Assembly: GCA_026552855.1 (NCBI GenBank)
Contig: JAPMTX010000143.1
Location: 25,655 to 89,654 of the forward strand
From: Candidatus Methanoperedens sp.
GTDB lineage: Archaea > Halobacteriota > Methanosarcinia > Methanosarcinales > Methanoperedenaceae
Direction of reading: 5' to 3'
Length of the DNA: 64,000 nt
Made by a program: the position numbers and the translations under genes. Of this stretch, positions 9,043-15,879 are shown one piece after another. Under the pieces are notes generated by a model. It was given only the letters and a program-made list of their open reading frames with translations, did not search any database and was not told the origin of the DNA. Position 1 is the first letter of the stretch. The number at the start of each line of letters is the position of its first letter.

Positions 9043-9336
9043 TTATAACCATCCTGAAATACTGATGCCTCGAATCTGCTGGCTCCTTATGTACTCAAAG
9101 ACAAGCAGTTTTGAAAGGTCTTTATCATTTTCATTGCTTTTTGCCACAACGACCATTATATTTTTTATTGTCTTTTATCGGGATGTTCCGCATCGCTTCA
9201 TCCTTAATCAGGTTGTATGCCAGCTCTCCCTTCTGTTCTCCAAAATATTAGAGGAGTGCAGTTTTAGTCGGAAAATAATTGAACAATGTGCCCTTTGCTA
9301 TCCCGGCTTCCCTGTAATCTCATCGACAGTATCCAG
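9043..9336 (-). pseudogene. Broken TetR/AcrR-family regulator
   Basis: Read on the minus strand, three out-of-register pieces rebuild most of a TetR protein. The first is LDTVDEITGKPG. The second, IAKGTLFNYFPTKTALL, is the classical TetR recognition helix; an in-frame TAA follows it and then YFGEQKGELAYNLIKDEAMRNIPI. The third, after a frameshift near 9155, is IKNIMVVVAKSNENDKDLSKLLVFEY to a stop at 9043. The first 25 or so residues of the HTH are missing. It lies directly upstream of the MacB-type exporter operon, a usual place for a TetR repressor, so that operon has probably lost its local regulator. A plus-strand open frame over the same bases (9065-9355) is only a shadow. Confidence 0.75.
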
Positions 9337-9365
9337 AAATCAATCCATTAAGTGATTCAGTAATT

Positions 9366-9797
9366 CTATCTTTTAATCTTATCCGCGATCATCTTTCCGA
9401 GCTTCCTGCACTCCTCTATGCCCTCAGCCTCAGGGATACGTTTTATCCGCAACGGAGGCTCGATTACATCCATGCCGTATCCTTTGAGCGTATTTGCTAC
9501 GACGATAGGCCCCTCTCCGCTCCATCCGTACGACCCGAATGCTGTTCCCACTTTACCCTTGAGCTGAAGCTTTGATAGGCTCTGAACATATTTTATAACG
9601 GTCGGCATCCCTGCGCCCTTGTAGGTAGCTAAACCTATTGCTATTGCATCTGCTTTCTCCACGTCGGCGGGGGATGCTTCATCCACCTTCTTTATCAGCA
9701 CTTCAAGCCCCGCGCTTCTTGCGCCCTCTTCTATCGCCTTTGCCATTATACCGGTGTTCCCGAAGCCGGTGCCGTATATTATCGCAAGTTTCGCCAT
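9366..9797 (-). CDS. Flavodoxin-domain protein
   Basis: This 143-residue single-domain flavodoxin fold has the FMN phosphate loop GTGFGNTGIMAKAI at residues 9-22, a second loop IGLATYKGAG (about 54-63) and a third AFGSYGWSGEG (about 87-97). The last is the form found in the flavodoxin domain of F420H2 oxidase and flavodiiron proteins (FprA). There is no diiron domain here, so it is a free flavodoxin-like electron carrier. It is the second gene after rubrerythrin (stop-to-start gap 9 bp), so it may feed electrons to peroxide reduction. An SD-like GGTGGGAG lies before the ATG at 9797. Confidence 0.85.
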   Translation of the reverse strand: MAKLAIIYGTGFGNTGIMAKAIEEGARSAGLEVLIKKVDEASPADVEKADAIAIGLATYKGAGMPTVIKYVQSLSKLQLKGKVGTAFGSYGWSGEGPIVVANTLKGYGMDVIEPPLRIKRIPEAEGIEECRKLGKMIADKIKR

Positions 9798-9806
9798 GCT
9801 CCCACC

Positions 9807-10301
9807 TCAATCGATCTTTTTGAACATCTCTTTCGGGGCATTGCAGATGGGGCACCGCTCAGGGGCATTCTTCTCCACTGTATTGCCGCATACCTGGCAC
9901 ACGTAGTAATCGACTTCCTCATTCTTGCCAAGCTTATCAAGCGCCTTCTTGTAGAGTTCAGCATGTATTTTCTCGACCTTGTTCGCCACGTCAAAGCTCA
10001 GGATTGCAGCATCAGAAGCCTTCTCCTTTTTAGCAGCCTCTATGAACTTAGGGTACATCTCCCTGAACTCAGACGTCTCTCCTGCTATAGCGCTCTTCAG
10101 GTTGTCGGCTGTTTTTGCCACGCCTCCCATCACCCGCAGGTGGTTGAGAGCATGCACGGTCTCAGACGCAGCCGCAGCACGGAACAGCCTTGCTACCTGT
10201 TTATACCCTTCCTGGTCAGCCTTCTCTGCAAAGGAGAGGTATCTTCTGTTCGCCTGCGATTCTCCGGCAAAAGCCTCTTTCAGATTATCCTGGGTTGTCA
10301 T
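9807..10301 (-). CDS. Rubrerythrin (non-haem diiron peroxidase)
   Basis: This 164-residue rubrerythrin has an N-terminal four-helix ferritin-like domain with E-x6-Y and ExxH-type iron ligands (EAFAGESQANRRYL, ETVHALNH, EFREMYPKF, EKIHAEL). A C-terminal rubredoxin-like zinc/iron knuckle has two CxxC pairs (VCQVCGN and CPICNAP). The family reduces hydrogen peroxide in anaerobes with electrons from rubredoxin or flavoproteins in the cytosol. It is followed by a flavodoxin gene 9 bp downstream, which forms an oxidative-stress operon. The ATG at 10301 is preceded by AAGGTG. Confidence 0.92.
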   Translation of the reverse strand: MTTQDNLKEAFAGESQANRRYLSFAEKADQEGYKQVARLFRAAAASETVHALNHLRVMGGVAKTADNLKSAIAGETSEFREMYPKFIEAAKKEKASDAAILSFDVANKVEKIHAELYKKALDKLGKNEEVDYYVCQVCGNTVEKNAPERCPICNAPKEMFKKID

Positions 10302-10409
10302 GGTTTCACCTTGTTTTTATGCCACTCTGGTAACCAATCTATTGCTCTTCTTGATATATTTTTTGTATGAACTCCCCGCTGCTGTGCAGGCACCCGGTAT
10401 TCAACCGAC

Positions 10410-11696
10410 CTATCCCTGCAATAACCGCGCCGGAAGCCTCTGCTTTGCCATCAAATCCTCGATATCCTCACGGCTCCGTATCACATCCGCTTCCCCATCT
10501 TTCACCAGTACCTCCGCGCATCTCGGTCTTCCGTTGTACTGGCTGCTCATGCTGAACCCGTAGGCACCCGCATCCAGCAGGGCTATAATATCGCCTTTCT
10601 CTATTCGCGGAAGCTCCCTGTCCTTAGCGAACACGTCGCCTGTTTCGCATATCGGTCCCACGATGGTATAGGTCTCCTCAGGCTGTGATGAGGCTTTGTT
10701 CGCCACGACCACATAATGGTATGAGTCGTACATAGCCGGGCGGATGAGCAAATTAAAGCCTGCATCCACGCCCACGAAATTCTTCGCCGCTTTCTTTACC
10801 GTATTAACGCGGGTAAGAAGGATGGTCGTATCGCCGACGATGTAGCGCCCTGGCTCAAGGATGAGTTTCGGCGATATCCCAAGCGCCTGGGTTCTTTCAT
10901 TGAACACCGGCAGGATAGCATCTGCAAGATCGCCCGGCGTCGGCGTTCTCTCACCCTTCTTGTAAGGGATGCCAAGACCTGAGCCCATGTCCACGAATTT
11001 GAGGTCTATTCCGATACCTGCAAGCTTCTCAACAAGGTCCATCATTTTCTGCGCGGCTTCGATGAAAGGCTCGGTATCGAGAATCTGGGAGCCTATGTGG
11101 CAGTGTATCCCGCACGGCGCAATGCCGGGAAGATCAGCAGCTTCACGGTATATATCGACTACTTCCTCAGCCGGTATCCCGAACTTGGAGGTCTTAAGCC
11201 CGGTCGATATCTTCGGGTGCGTAGGTGTGGAAACATCCGGGTTCACACGGAATGCTATTTCGGCTGTTTTTCCTGCCCTCCCAGCTATCCCGGACAATGT
11301 ATGCAGTTCGTCCCTCGAATCGACAGATATCCTTACGCCAAGCTCAACTGCTTTCTGAAGCTCAAAGTCGGTCTTTGAATTCCCGTTAAAGAGTATTTTC
11401 TCTGCAGGTACCCCTGCAAGCAGCGCCATATACAGTTCACCGTAGCTGAACACATCCGCGCCTGCCCCTGCACGTGCGAGCAGTCTCAGGAGCGCAAAGC
11501 TCCCGTTGGCTTTGGCTGCGTAGTAGATATCAGCATCAGGGAATGCTTCTCTGTATGCTGAGAAATTCTCGATAACGCGCGTCTCGTTTGTGACATACAG
11601 CGGCGTGCCGTATTTTTCAGCAAGCTCTGCAGCATCTGCGCCGCCGATTATAAGATGGTTATTCTGGATTTCAAGATGGTTTTTTACCGTGAACAT
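10410..11696 (-). CDS. lysA: Diaminopimelate decarboxylase
   Basis: The protein decarboxylates meso-diaminopimelate to lysine with PLP. It has an alanine-racemase-type N-terminal barrel with the PLP lysine in YAAKANGSF, HCHIGSQI in the barrel, and the EPGRYIVG substrate motif. The C-terminal beta domain contains GPICETGD and YGFSMSSQYNGRPR. I placed the start at 11694-11696 (MFTVKNHLEI), which gives 428 residues. An upstream ATG at 11717 and a longer frame to 11777 exist, but the TATA-like TTATATTATAGCT (11718-11730) lies about 25 bases before the chosen ATG, which suggests a leaderless transcript. The upstream neighbour is divergent. Confidence 0.92.
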   Translation of the reverse strand: MFTVKNHLEIQNNHLIIGGADAAELAEKYGTPLYVTNETRVIENFSAYREAFPDADIYYAAKANGSFALLRLLARAGAGADVFSYGELYMALLAGVPAEKILFNGNSKTDFELQKAVELGVRISVDSRDELHTLSGIAGRAGKTAEIAFRVNPDVSTPTHPKISTGLKTSKFGIPAEEVVDIYREAADLPGIAPCGIHCHIGSQILDTEPFIEAAQKMMDLVEKLAGIGIDLKFVDMGSGLGIPYKKGERTPTPGDLADAILPVFNERTQALGISPKLILEPGRYIVGDTTILLTRVNTVKKAAKNFVGVDAGFNLLIRPAMYDSYHYVVVANKASSQPEETYTIVGPICETGDVFAKDRELPRIEKGDIIALLDAGAYGFSMSSQYNGRPRCAEVLVKDGEADVIRSREDIEDLMAKQRLPARLLQG

Positions 11697-11717
11697 AGTG
11701 CCACAATTAACAGGCAT

Positions 11718-11730
11718 TATATTATAGCTT
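11718..11730 (-). promoter_or_regulatory. TATA-like promoter element of lysA
   Basis: Minus-strand AGCTATAATATAA lies 22-34 bases upstream of the chosen lysA ATG (11696), which is the archaeal TATA distance for a leaderless start. It argues against the longer reading frames that would put this element inside the coding region. It is seen only as a sequence match. Confidence 0.4.
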
Positions 11731-11847
11731 CTCTTACGGTCAGAAAAGACAACCTTCTTTTCACACGTATTTCCCACTCACATTTAAAACTTTGTTCAAC
11801 GTACTATTCAGAACCAAGAGAAACGTATCTCTTTGAAGGAGGGTAAA

Positions 11848-12045
11848 ATGGGTCAATTACTCGAACTCTCTAAAAAAATAGATGACATAATCTCAGAAAA
11901 AGGATTGGACAGGTTGACAACCAGAGGAAAAATCGGCTTAAAATCGGGTGTATTGATGGCATTTAACGATAATACGCCGGATGATGCCGAAAAGATACAG
12001 AAGATAAAGGAAGCTTCCAAGGAAATACTTGGAGTAGCCATTTAG
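11848..12045 (+). CDS. Small 65-residue protein paired with Cache-HAMP sensor
   Basis: The protein is not recognised. The start at ATG 11848 is chosen because AAGGAGGGT (11836-11844) sits right before it; an ATG at 11833 lacks such a site. The protein is mostly helical and charged (LLELSKKIDDIISEKGLDRL, then RGKIGLKSGVLMAF, then DDAEKIQKIKEASKEIL), with no cysteine and no membrane segment. It ends 8 bp before the Cache-HAMP membrane protein, so the two are co-transcribed. A cytosolic partner or effector for the sensor, which lacks its own output domain, is an inference from the pairing. There is faint similarity in layout to the 74-residue protein at 53997-54221. Confidence 0.65.
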   Translation: MGQLLELSKKIDDIISEKGLDRLTTRGKIGLKSGVLMAFNDNTPDDAEKIQKIKEASKEILGVAI

Positions 12046-12053
12046 GAGCGATT

Positions 12054-13217
12054 ATGAAAATAAGCGTAAAATTCAAACTGCTGCCCATAATAGTCATCGG
12101 CATAGTACTGCTTACCGGCGTATTCTACTATACTTTCATGAGCGCCATGGAAAAAAACCAGCATACTGTGAGCGACGACGCTATTATGACATCAAAGGAG
12201 ATGTTCTACAATATTGAAGATAACGATGTAAAGATGTTATCCAGTACGCTTGAGGCTCTCCTGGTCAATAAGGAATTAAAAGAGATATACCTGAAGAAGA
12301 ACCGGGATGGATTGTATAACTACAGTGCGCCTCTCTTCAATACATTAAAAACTGAATTCGGAATAACACATTTCTACGTACACCTGCCCAACGGTACTAA
12401 TTTCATAAGGATTCACAGCAAATCACAGTTCGGCGATAAAATTACAAGAAAGACATTTGAGAAATCAGTTCAGAGCAACGGATTTGGCACAGGGCTGGAA
12501 CTTGGCAAGACTGCATTTGCGCTCAGGGTAGTCCATCCGTATTATAACGGTTCTGAGCTCATCGGTTATATAGAGCTCGGAGAAGAGATCGACCATTTCC
12601 TGAAAGTAATGAAAAAGCAAACAGGGAATGAATTCGGTATTTTCATCAAGAAAGAGTACATAAAGCATGAAGACTGGAAATCGATGATGGATAACAAGGG
12701 TCTTAGAGATAACTATGACGACCTGAAAAATTACGTAGCTATAGATACTACCACAGATACAATAAGTTCCTTTGCTGCCCGCAGCGAAGATAAATTATCG
12801 AGCGTACCTGATGAAGGCGACACGCTGGATAAATTCCAGACGGGCTCATCAACTTATGTCACCGGCGGATTCCCGCTGTACGATGCGGGGGGAAAGGCTG
12901 TCGGAACTGTTGTCGTTGTTAAGGATGTAACCCTGCTTGAGAATGCTGCCAGAGAGAGCACATGGTTCGTGCTGGTCATTTCCATAGTATCCGCTGTCGC
13001 TATCAGCCTGGTCGTGGTACTGCTGGTGAACAGATATATTCTCAAGCCGTTAGATAACATAGTCGAGGCAACAACAAGGGTAGCAGGCGGGGACTTCTCG
13101 GCTGAGGTCAAAGCCCAGTCCGACGACGAGATAGGAGACTTGGCTGTGATGATCGAAGGGTTCAAGAGAATACTTGTGGGAACTGCGAAAGATCTGGAAG
13201 AGGCGCAAAAGAGATAG
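12054..13217 (+). CDS. Cache-HAMP membrane sensor without output domain
   Basis: This 387-residue protein has an N-terminal membrane helix (about 8-28) and an extracytoplasmic Cache-like sensing domain (about 35-300) containing ITHFYVHLPNGTNFIRIHS and HPYYNGSELIGYIELG, the double/single Cache pattern. A second membrane helix follows (FVLVISIVSAVAISLVVVLLV, about 303-325), then a HAMP domain (NRYILKPLDNIVEATTRVAGGDFSAEV to about 375). It stops 12 residues after HAMP. Receptors of this kind normally continue into a methyl-accepting, kinase or cyclase domain; none is present and no downstream frame restores one. It may signal through the 65-residue partner encoded upstream. A hairpin and T-run terminator follows at 13198-13239. 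Confidence 0.85.
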   Translation: MKISVKFKLLPIIVIGIVLLTGVFYYTFMSAMEKNQHTVSDDAIMTSKEMFYNIEDNDVKMLSSTLEALLVNKELKEIYLKKNRDGLYNYSAPLFNTLKTEFGITHFYVHLPNGTNFIRIHSKSQFGDKITRKTFEKSVQSNGFGTGLELGKTAFALRVVHPYYNGSELIGYIELGEEIDHFLKVMKKQTGNEFGIFIKKEYIKHEDWKSMMDNKGLRDNYDDLKNYVAIDTTTDTISSFAARSEDKLSSVPDEGDTLDKFQTGSSTYVTGGFPLYDAGGKAVGTVVVVKDVTLLENAARESTWFVLVISIVSAVAISLVVVLLVNRYILKPLDNIVEATTRVAGGDFSAEVKAQSDDEIGDLAVMIEGFKRILVGTAKDLEEAQKR

Positions 13218-13239
13218 AGCCTCTTCTTTTGTTTTTTTA
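13198..13239 (+). terminator. Hairpin plus T-rich terminator after the sensor gene
   Basis: Arms AAGAGGC (13198-13204) and GCCTCTT (13219-13225) pair across the stop codon. CTTTTGTTTTTTTA follows. The T-run is in the sense direction of the sensor operon; the next gene is convergent. Confidence 0.55.
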
Positions 13240-13260
13240 TTTAATTCTAACTATCTAATT

Positions 13261-13821
13261 TCATACAGGGATATCCCATAGCGGGAACCACCGTTCTACA
13301 TCCTTCTCTATGGGCAGCTCTTTTTCCATGATTGCGCGAAGCCTGAATTCGTAGGGTATGTCCCGCTTTTTATCGCCACTTGGCACAAAGGGGTAAAAAG
13401 TTCCCTGCTTATAATTGTATATCCAGTAAACATCGGATTCGCCCCTGAACTTAAAGACCGCGCACAGCAGTTGTTCGCCGAACCCGTGCTCAGTCAGCGT
13501 CTCGCTCACCATGTACAGCGTGGTCACAAGGTCCTCAAAATCGGGATCGTTCAAGACTATCCACATGTACCCGTAGGAATCTTTTTTTATGCTGTACTGG
13601 GTATTCGTCTCCTTGCAGCTCTGCTGGAGCAGTTCCCTTATCTCGATCTCAGCCCTTGCGAACCTTGAAGCCTCAAGGGGTTTAAAGCATATGCCTGCGC
13701 CCGTTGATACCAGTGCGAGATTGGTGTTCAGGGTAACGTAGGCTGTAGACATGGCGAACAACTTATCGGGTTTTGGTTTCGGGAGTTTGCTCCTGCCCAG
13801 CAGCGTATCCAGCAAACCCAT
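13261..13821 (-). CDS. pspAB: PspA-associated protein PspAB family
   Basis: This 186-residue soluble protein has the N-terminus MGLLDTLLGRSK, then LFAMSTAYVTLNTNL, a central ARAEIEIRELLQQSC and a C-terminal PFVPSGDKKRDIPYEFRLR. I recognise these as the PspAB family described in haloarchaea and some bacteria, encoded beside HtpX or PspA. It directly abuts the HtpX gene (its start is 13821 and the HtpX stop 13822), so both are made from one message. The role is probably in membrane-stress response with the protease; the molecular activity is not known. Confidence 0.8.
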   Translation of the reverse strand: MGLLDTLLGRSKLPKPKPDKLFAMSTAYVTLNTNLALVSTGAGICFKPLEASRFARAEIEIRELLQQSCKETNTQYSIKKDSYGYMWIVLNDPDFEDLVTTLYMVSETLTEHGFGEQLLCAVFKFRGESDVYWIYNYKQGTFYPFVPSGDKKRDIPYEFRLRAIMEKELPIEKDVERWFPLWDIPV

Positions 13822-14709
13822 CTAAAACTCCATCTCCCGCTCCATCCTTTCAAGCGCCCGTATGCGCGCCTCAACTGAGGGGTGTGTTGAGAAAAGCTCC
13901 ATTATCGCCTCACCGGATATAGCAGGTACGATGAAGAACGCGTTCATGGCTTCCACTTCCCTTAAGTCCCGCGACGGCACCCGTTCCATCGCTCCGCTTA
14001 TCGCCATGAGTGCTGAGGCAAGGTACGAGGGACGACCTGTGATTATGGCTGAGCCCCTGTCAGCCGAGAACTCGCGGTACCTTGAGAGGGCGCGGATGAG
14101 AAGAAAACTCAGGATCCACACCACGATAGAAACGATCCATATGATTATCGCTGCGCCCGCCCCTCTGCGTTCCCGGTCTTCTCCCATCCCGAAGAAGAGC
14201 ATGTTCCGCACCAGCAGGGCTGCAACTGTGGATAGGAAACTTGCAATGGTGATAACTACCATGTCCCTGTTCTTGACATGGCTCAGTTCGTGCGCCAGTA
14301 CGGCTTCAAGCTCAGGCTGGCTCAACCGCTGCTTCAGAGCCGTTGTGACAGCAATGACTGCGCTGCCTTTGCTTTTTCCTGTCGCGAAGGCATTGGGAAC
14401 GTCGCTATCCACGACGGCGATCTTCGGCTTCGGGAGGTCGGCTATGGCGCACAGTCTCGCTACAGTCTCATGGAGCCGGGGCTCTTCTTGCTCGCTGACA
14501 ATGCGCCCGCCCATGCTCCAGAGCACTAGCCTATCAGAGAAGAAGAACTGGATGAACAGGAAAATCCCTGCGAATACTACAAGACCGTACGTCCCTACCC
14601 CTCCGTAAGCCCAGAGCACAGCCAGGAAGAAAAGATAAACTACAGCAAGCAGGAACATGGTAAGTATCATGCGCGCCTGCAGCCCGTAATCGTGGTACCA
14701 TTTTCTCAT
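13822..14709 (-). CDS. htpX: Membrane zinc metalloprotease HtpX (M48)
   Basis: This 295-residue protein has two N-terminal membrane helices (about 13-34 and 39-57). The zinc motif HELSH is at residues 140-144, a further hydrophobic pair spans 155-205, and the third ligand region REFSADRGSA lies near 215. These are the marks of HtpX, an M48 protease that degrades misfolded membrane proteins on the cytosolic face. The pair HtpX-PspAB is a known arrangement in haloarchaea and suggests an envelope quality-control operon. No heat-shock operator is recognised in the 66 bp upstream. Confidence 0.92.
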   Translation of the reverse strand: MRKWYHDYGLQARMILTMFLLAVVYLFFLAVLWAYGGVGTYGLVVFAGIFLFIQFFFSDRLVLWSMGGRIVSEQEEPRLHETVARLCAIADLPKPKIAVVDSDVPNAFATGKSKGSAVIAVTTALKQRLSQPELEAVLAHELSHVKNRDMVVITIASFLSTVAALLVRNMLFFGMGEDRERRGAGAAIIIWIVSIVVWILSFLLIRALSRYREFSADRGSAIITGRPSYLASALMAISGAMERVPSRDLREVEAMNAFFIVPAISGEAIMELFSTHPSVEARIRALERMEREMEF

Positions 14710-14775
14710 CTTATATACCTCACAGAATAATGTTGTAGCTGCATGTATTAAAGATTGGCGATGGCATTCTTATTT

Positions 14776-15801
14776 TTAAATCTTAATCCTGACCTCGTCC
14801 AGCAAGAATGGCGGATAGAACACCCCGTTCTCCGTTATAATTGCGCTCACGTTCTCCATAGGCGTCGCATCGAACGCAGGATTGTACACTTCAACGTTGA
14901 GAGGCGCGATCTGGTGGTTCCCGAAAAACCTCAGTTCATCCGGTTTCCTCAATTCTATCTCTATCTCGTCCTCAAGGTGCTCGAAATCGAACGTAGAAAC
15001 GGGTGCAGCCACATAGAACGGTATATCATGCTCTTTTGCGATGACTGAATGTGTATATGTCCCTATCTTGTTGAACACTGCATCCTGTGTTATCCTGTCC
15101 GCACCCACTATCACTTTATCCACCATGCCCTTGCGCATAACGTGACCCGACATGCTATCAGTGATGAGTGTAACGGGAATTTTATCCTCCAGTAGCTCCC
15201 ACGTCGTGATACGGCTACCCTGGTTCAGCGGGCGTGTCTCGCATGATATCACTTTGATGTCTTTCCCCTCCTCGCGCGCCGAGCGGATGACGCCGAGCGC
15301 AGTGCCCCAGTCAACGCACGCGAGCCTGCCTGCATTACAGTGGGTCATTACTGTATCGCCGTCCTCAAGCAGCTCTGCTCCGTATTCCCCAAGCCGCCTG
15401 TTCTTTTCCACATCCTCGTCCGCTATGGCTTTTGCTTCTTCCAGGGTGAACATCCTTGCCTCTTTGATATTATTCGCATCCTCTGCCGCCCTGATAGTGC
15501 GCCTAACGCCCCATGAGAGGTTCACGGCAGTAGGTCTTGTGGCGATAATGGTCTCACCGGCAGACTTGATATATTTCATTAACCCCTCAAGTGATTGCAC
15601 GCTGCTCCTCTGGGCGGAAAGGGCGACGCCGAATGCTCCAGCCGCCCCGAGCGCGGGTGCGCCACGGACGCGCAGCGATTTTATCGCCTCGCACAAGGAT
15701 TCGATGGTCTTGCATTCGATTATCTCATACCTTCCTGGAAGGAGGGTCTGGTCTATCATAATAATATCGTTCTTTTCATAATTCCAGTCTATGGTTCTCA
15801 T
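14776..15801 (-). CDS. mtnA: S-methyl-5-thioribose-1-phosphate isomerase (aIF2B-like)
   Basis: This 341-residue member of the MtnA/eIF2B superfamily opens the ring of methylthioribose-1-phosphate to the ribulose form in methionine salvage. Marks are SLRVRGAPALGAAGA (about 43-57), the catalytic cysteine in THCNAGRLACVDWGTALG (about 152-168) and the catalytic aspartate in GADRITQDAVFNKIGTY (about 235-250). In archaea related proteins act on ribose-1,5-bisphosphate (AMP phosphorylase pathway), but the N-terminus and length fit MtnA better. No other salvage gene is adjacent. The KAP NTPase gene is divergent; 78 bp separate the starts. Confidence 0.85.
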   Translation of the reverse strand: MRTIDWNYEKNDIIMIDQTLLPGRYEIIECKTIESLCEAIKSLRVRGAPALGAAGAFGVALSAQRSSVQSLEGLMKYIKSAGETIIATRPTAVNLSWGVRRTIRAAEDANNIKEARMFTLEEAKAIADEDVEKNRRLGEYGAELLEDGDTVMTHCNAGRLACVDWGTALGVIRSAREEGKDIKVISCETRPLNQGSRITTWELLEDKIPVTLITDSMSGHVMRKGMVDKVIVGADRITQDAVFNKIGTYTHSVIAKEHDIPFYVAAPVSTFDFEHLEDEIEIELRKPDELRFFGNHQIAPLNVEVYNPAFDATPMENVSAIITENGVFYPPFLLDEVRIKI

Positions 15802-15879
15802 TTAAATCGGGTTTTATATCGTGCCAATACGTATTTAAATACTGCCGTGTATGTTTAATCAGAAACAGCTGGGTGGATT

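Noticed and set aside
9065..9355. 96-codon plus-strand frame
   Set aside because: It lies antisense to the recognisable TetR fragments and has no SD; a shadow of the pseudogene.
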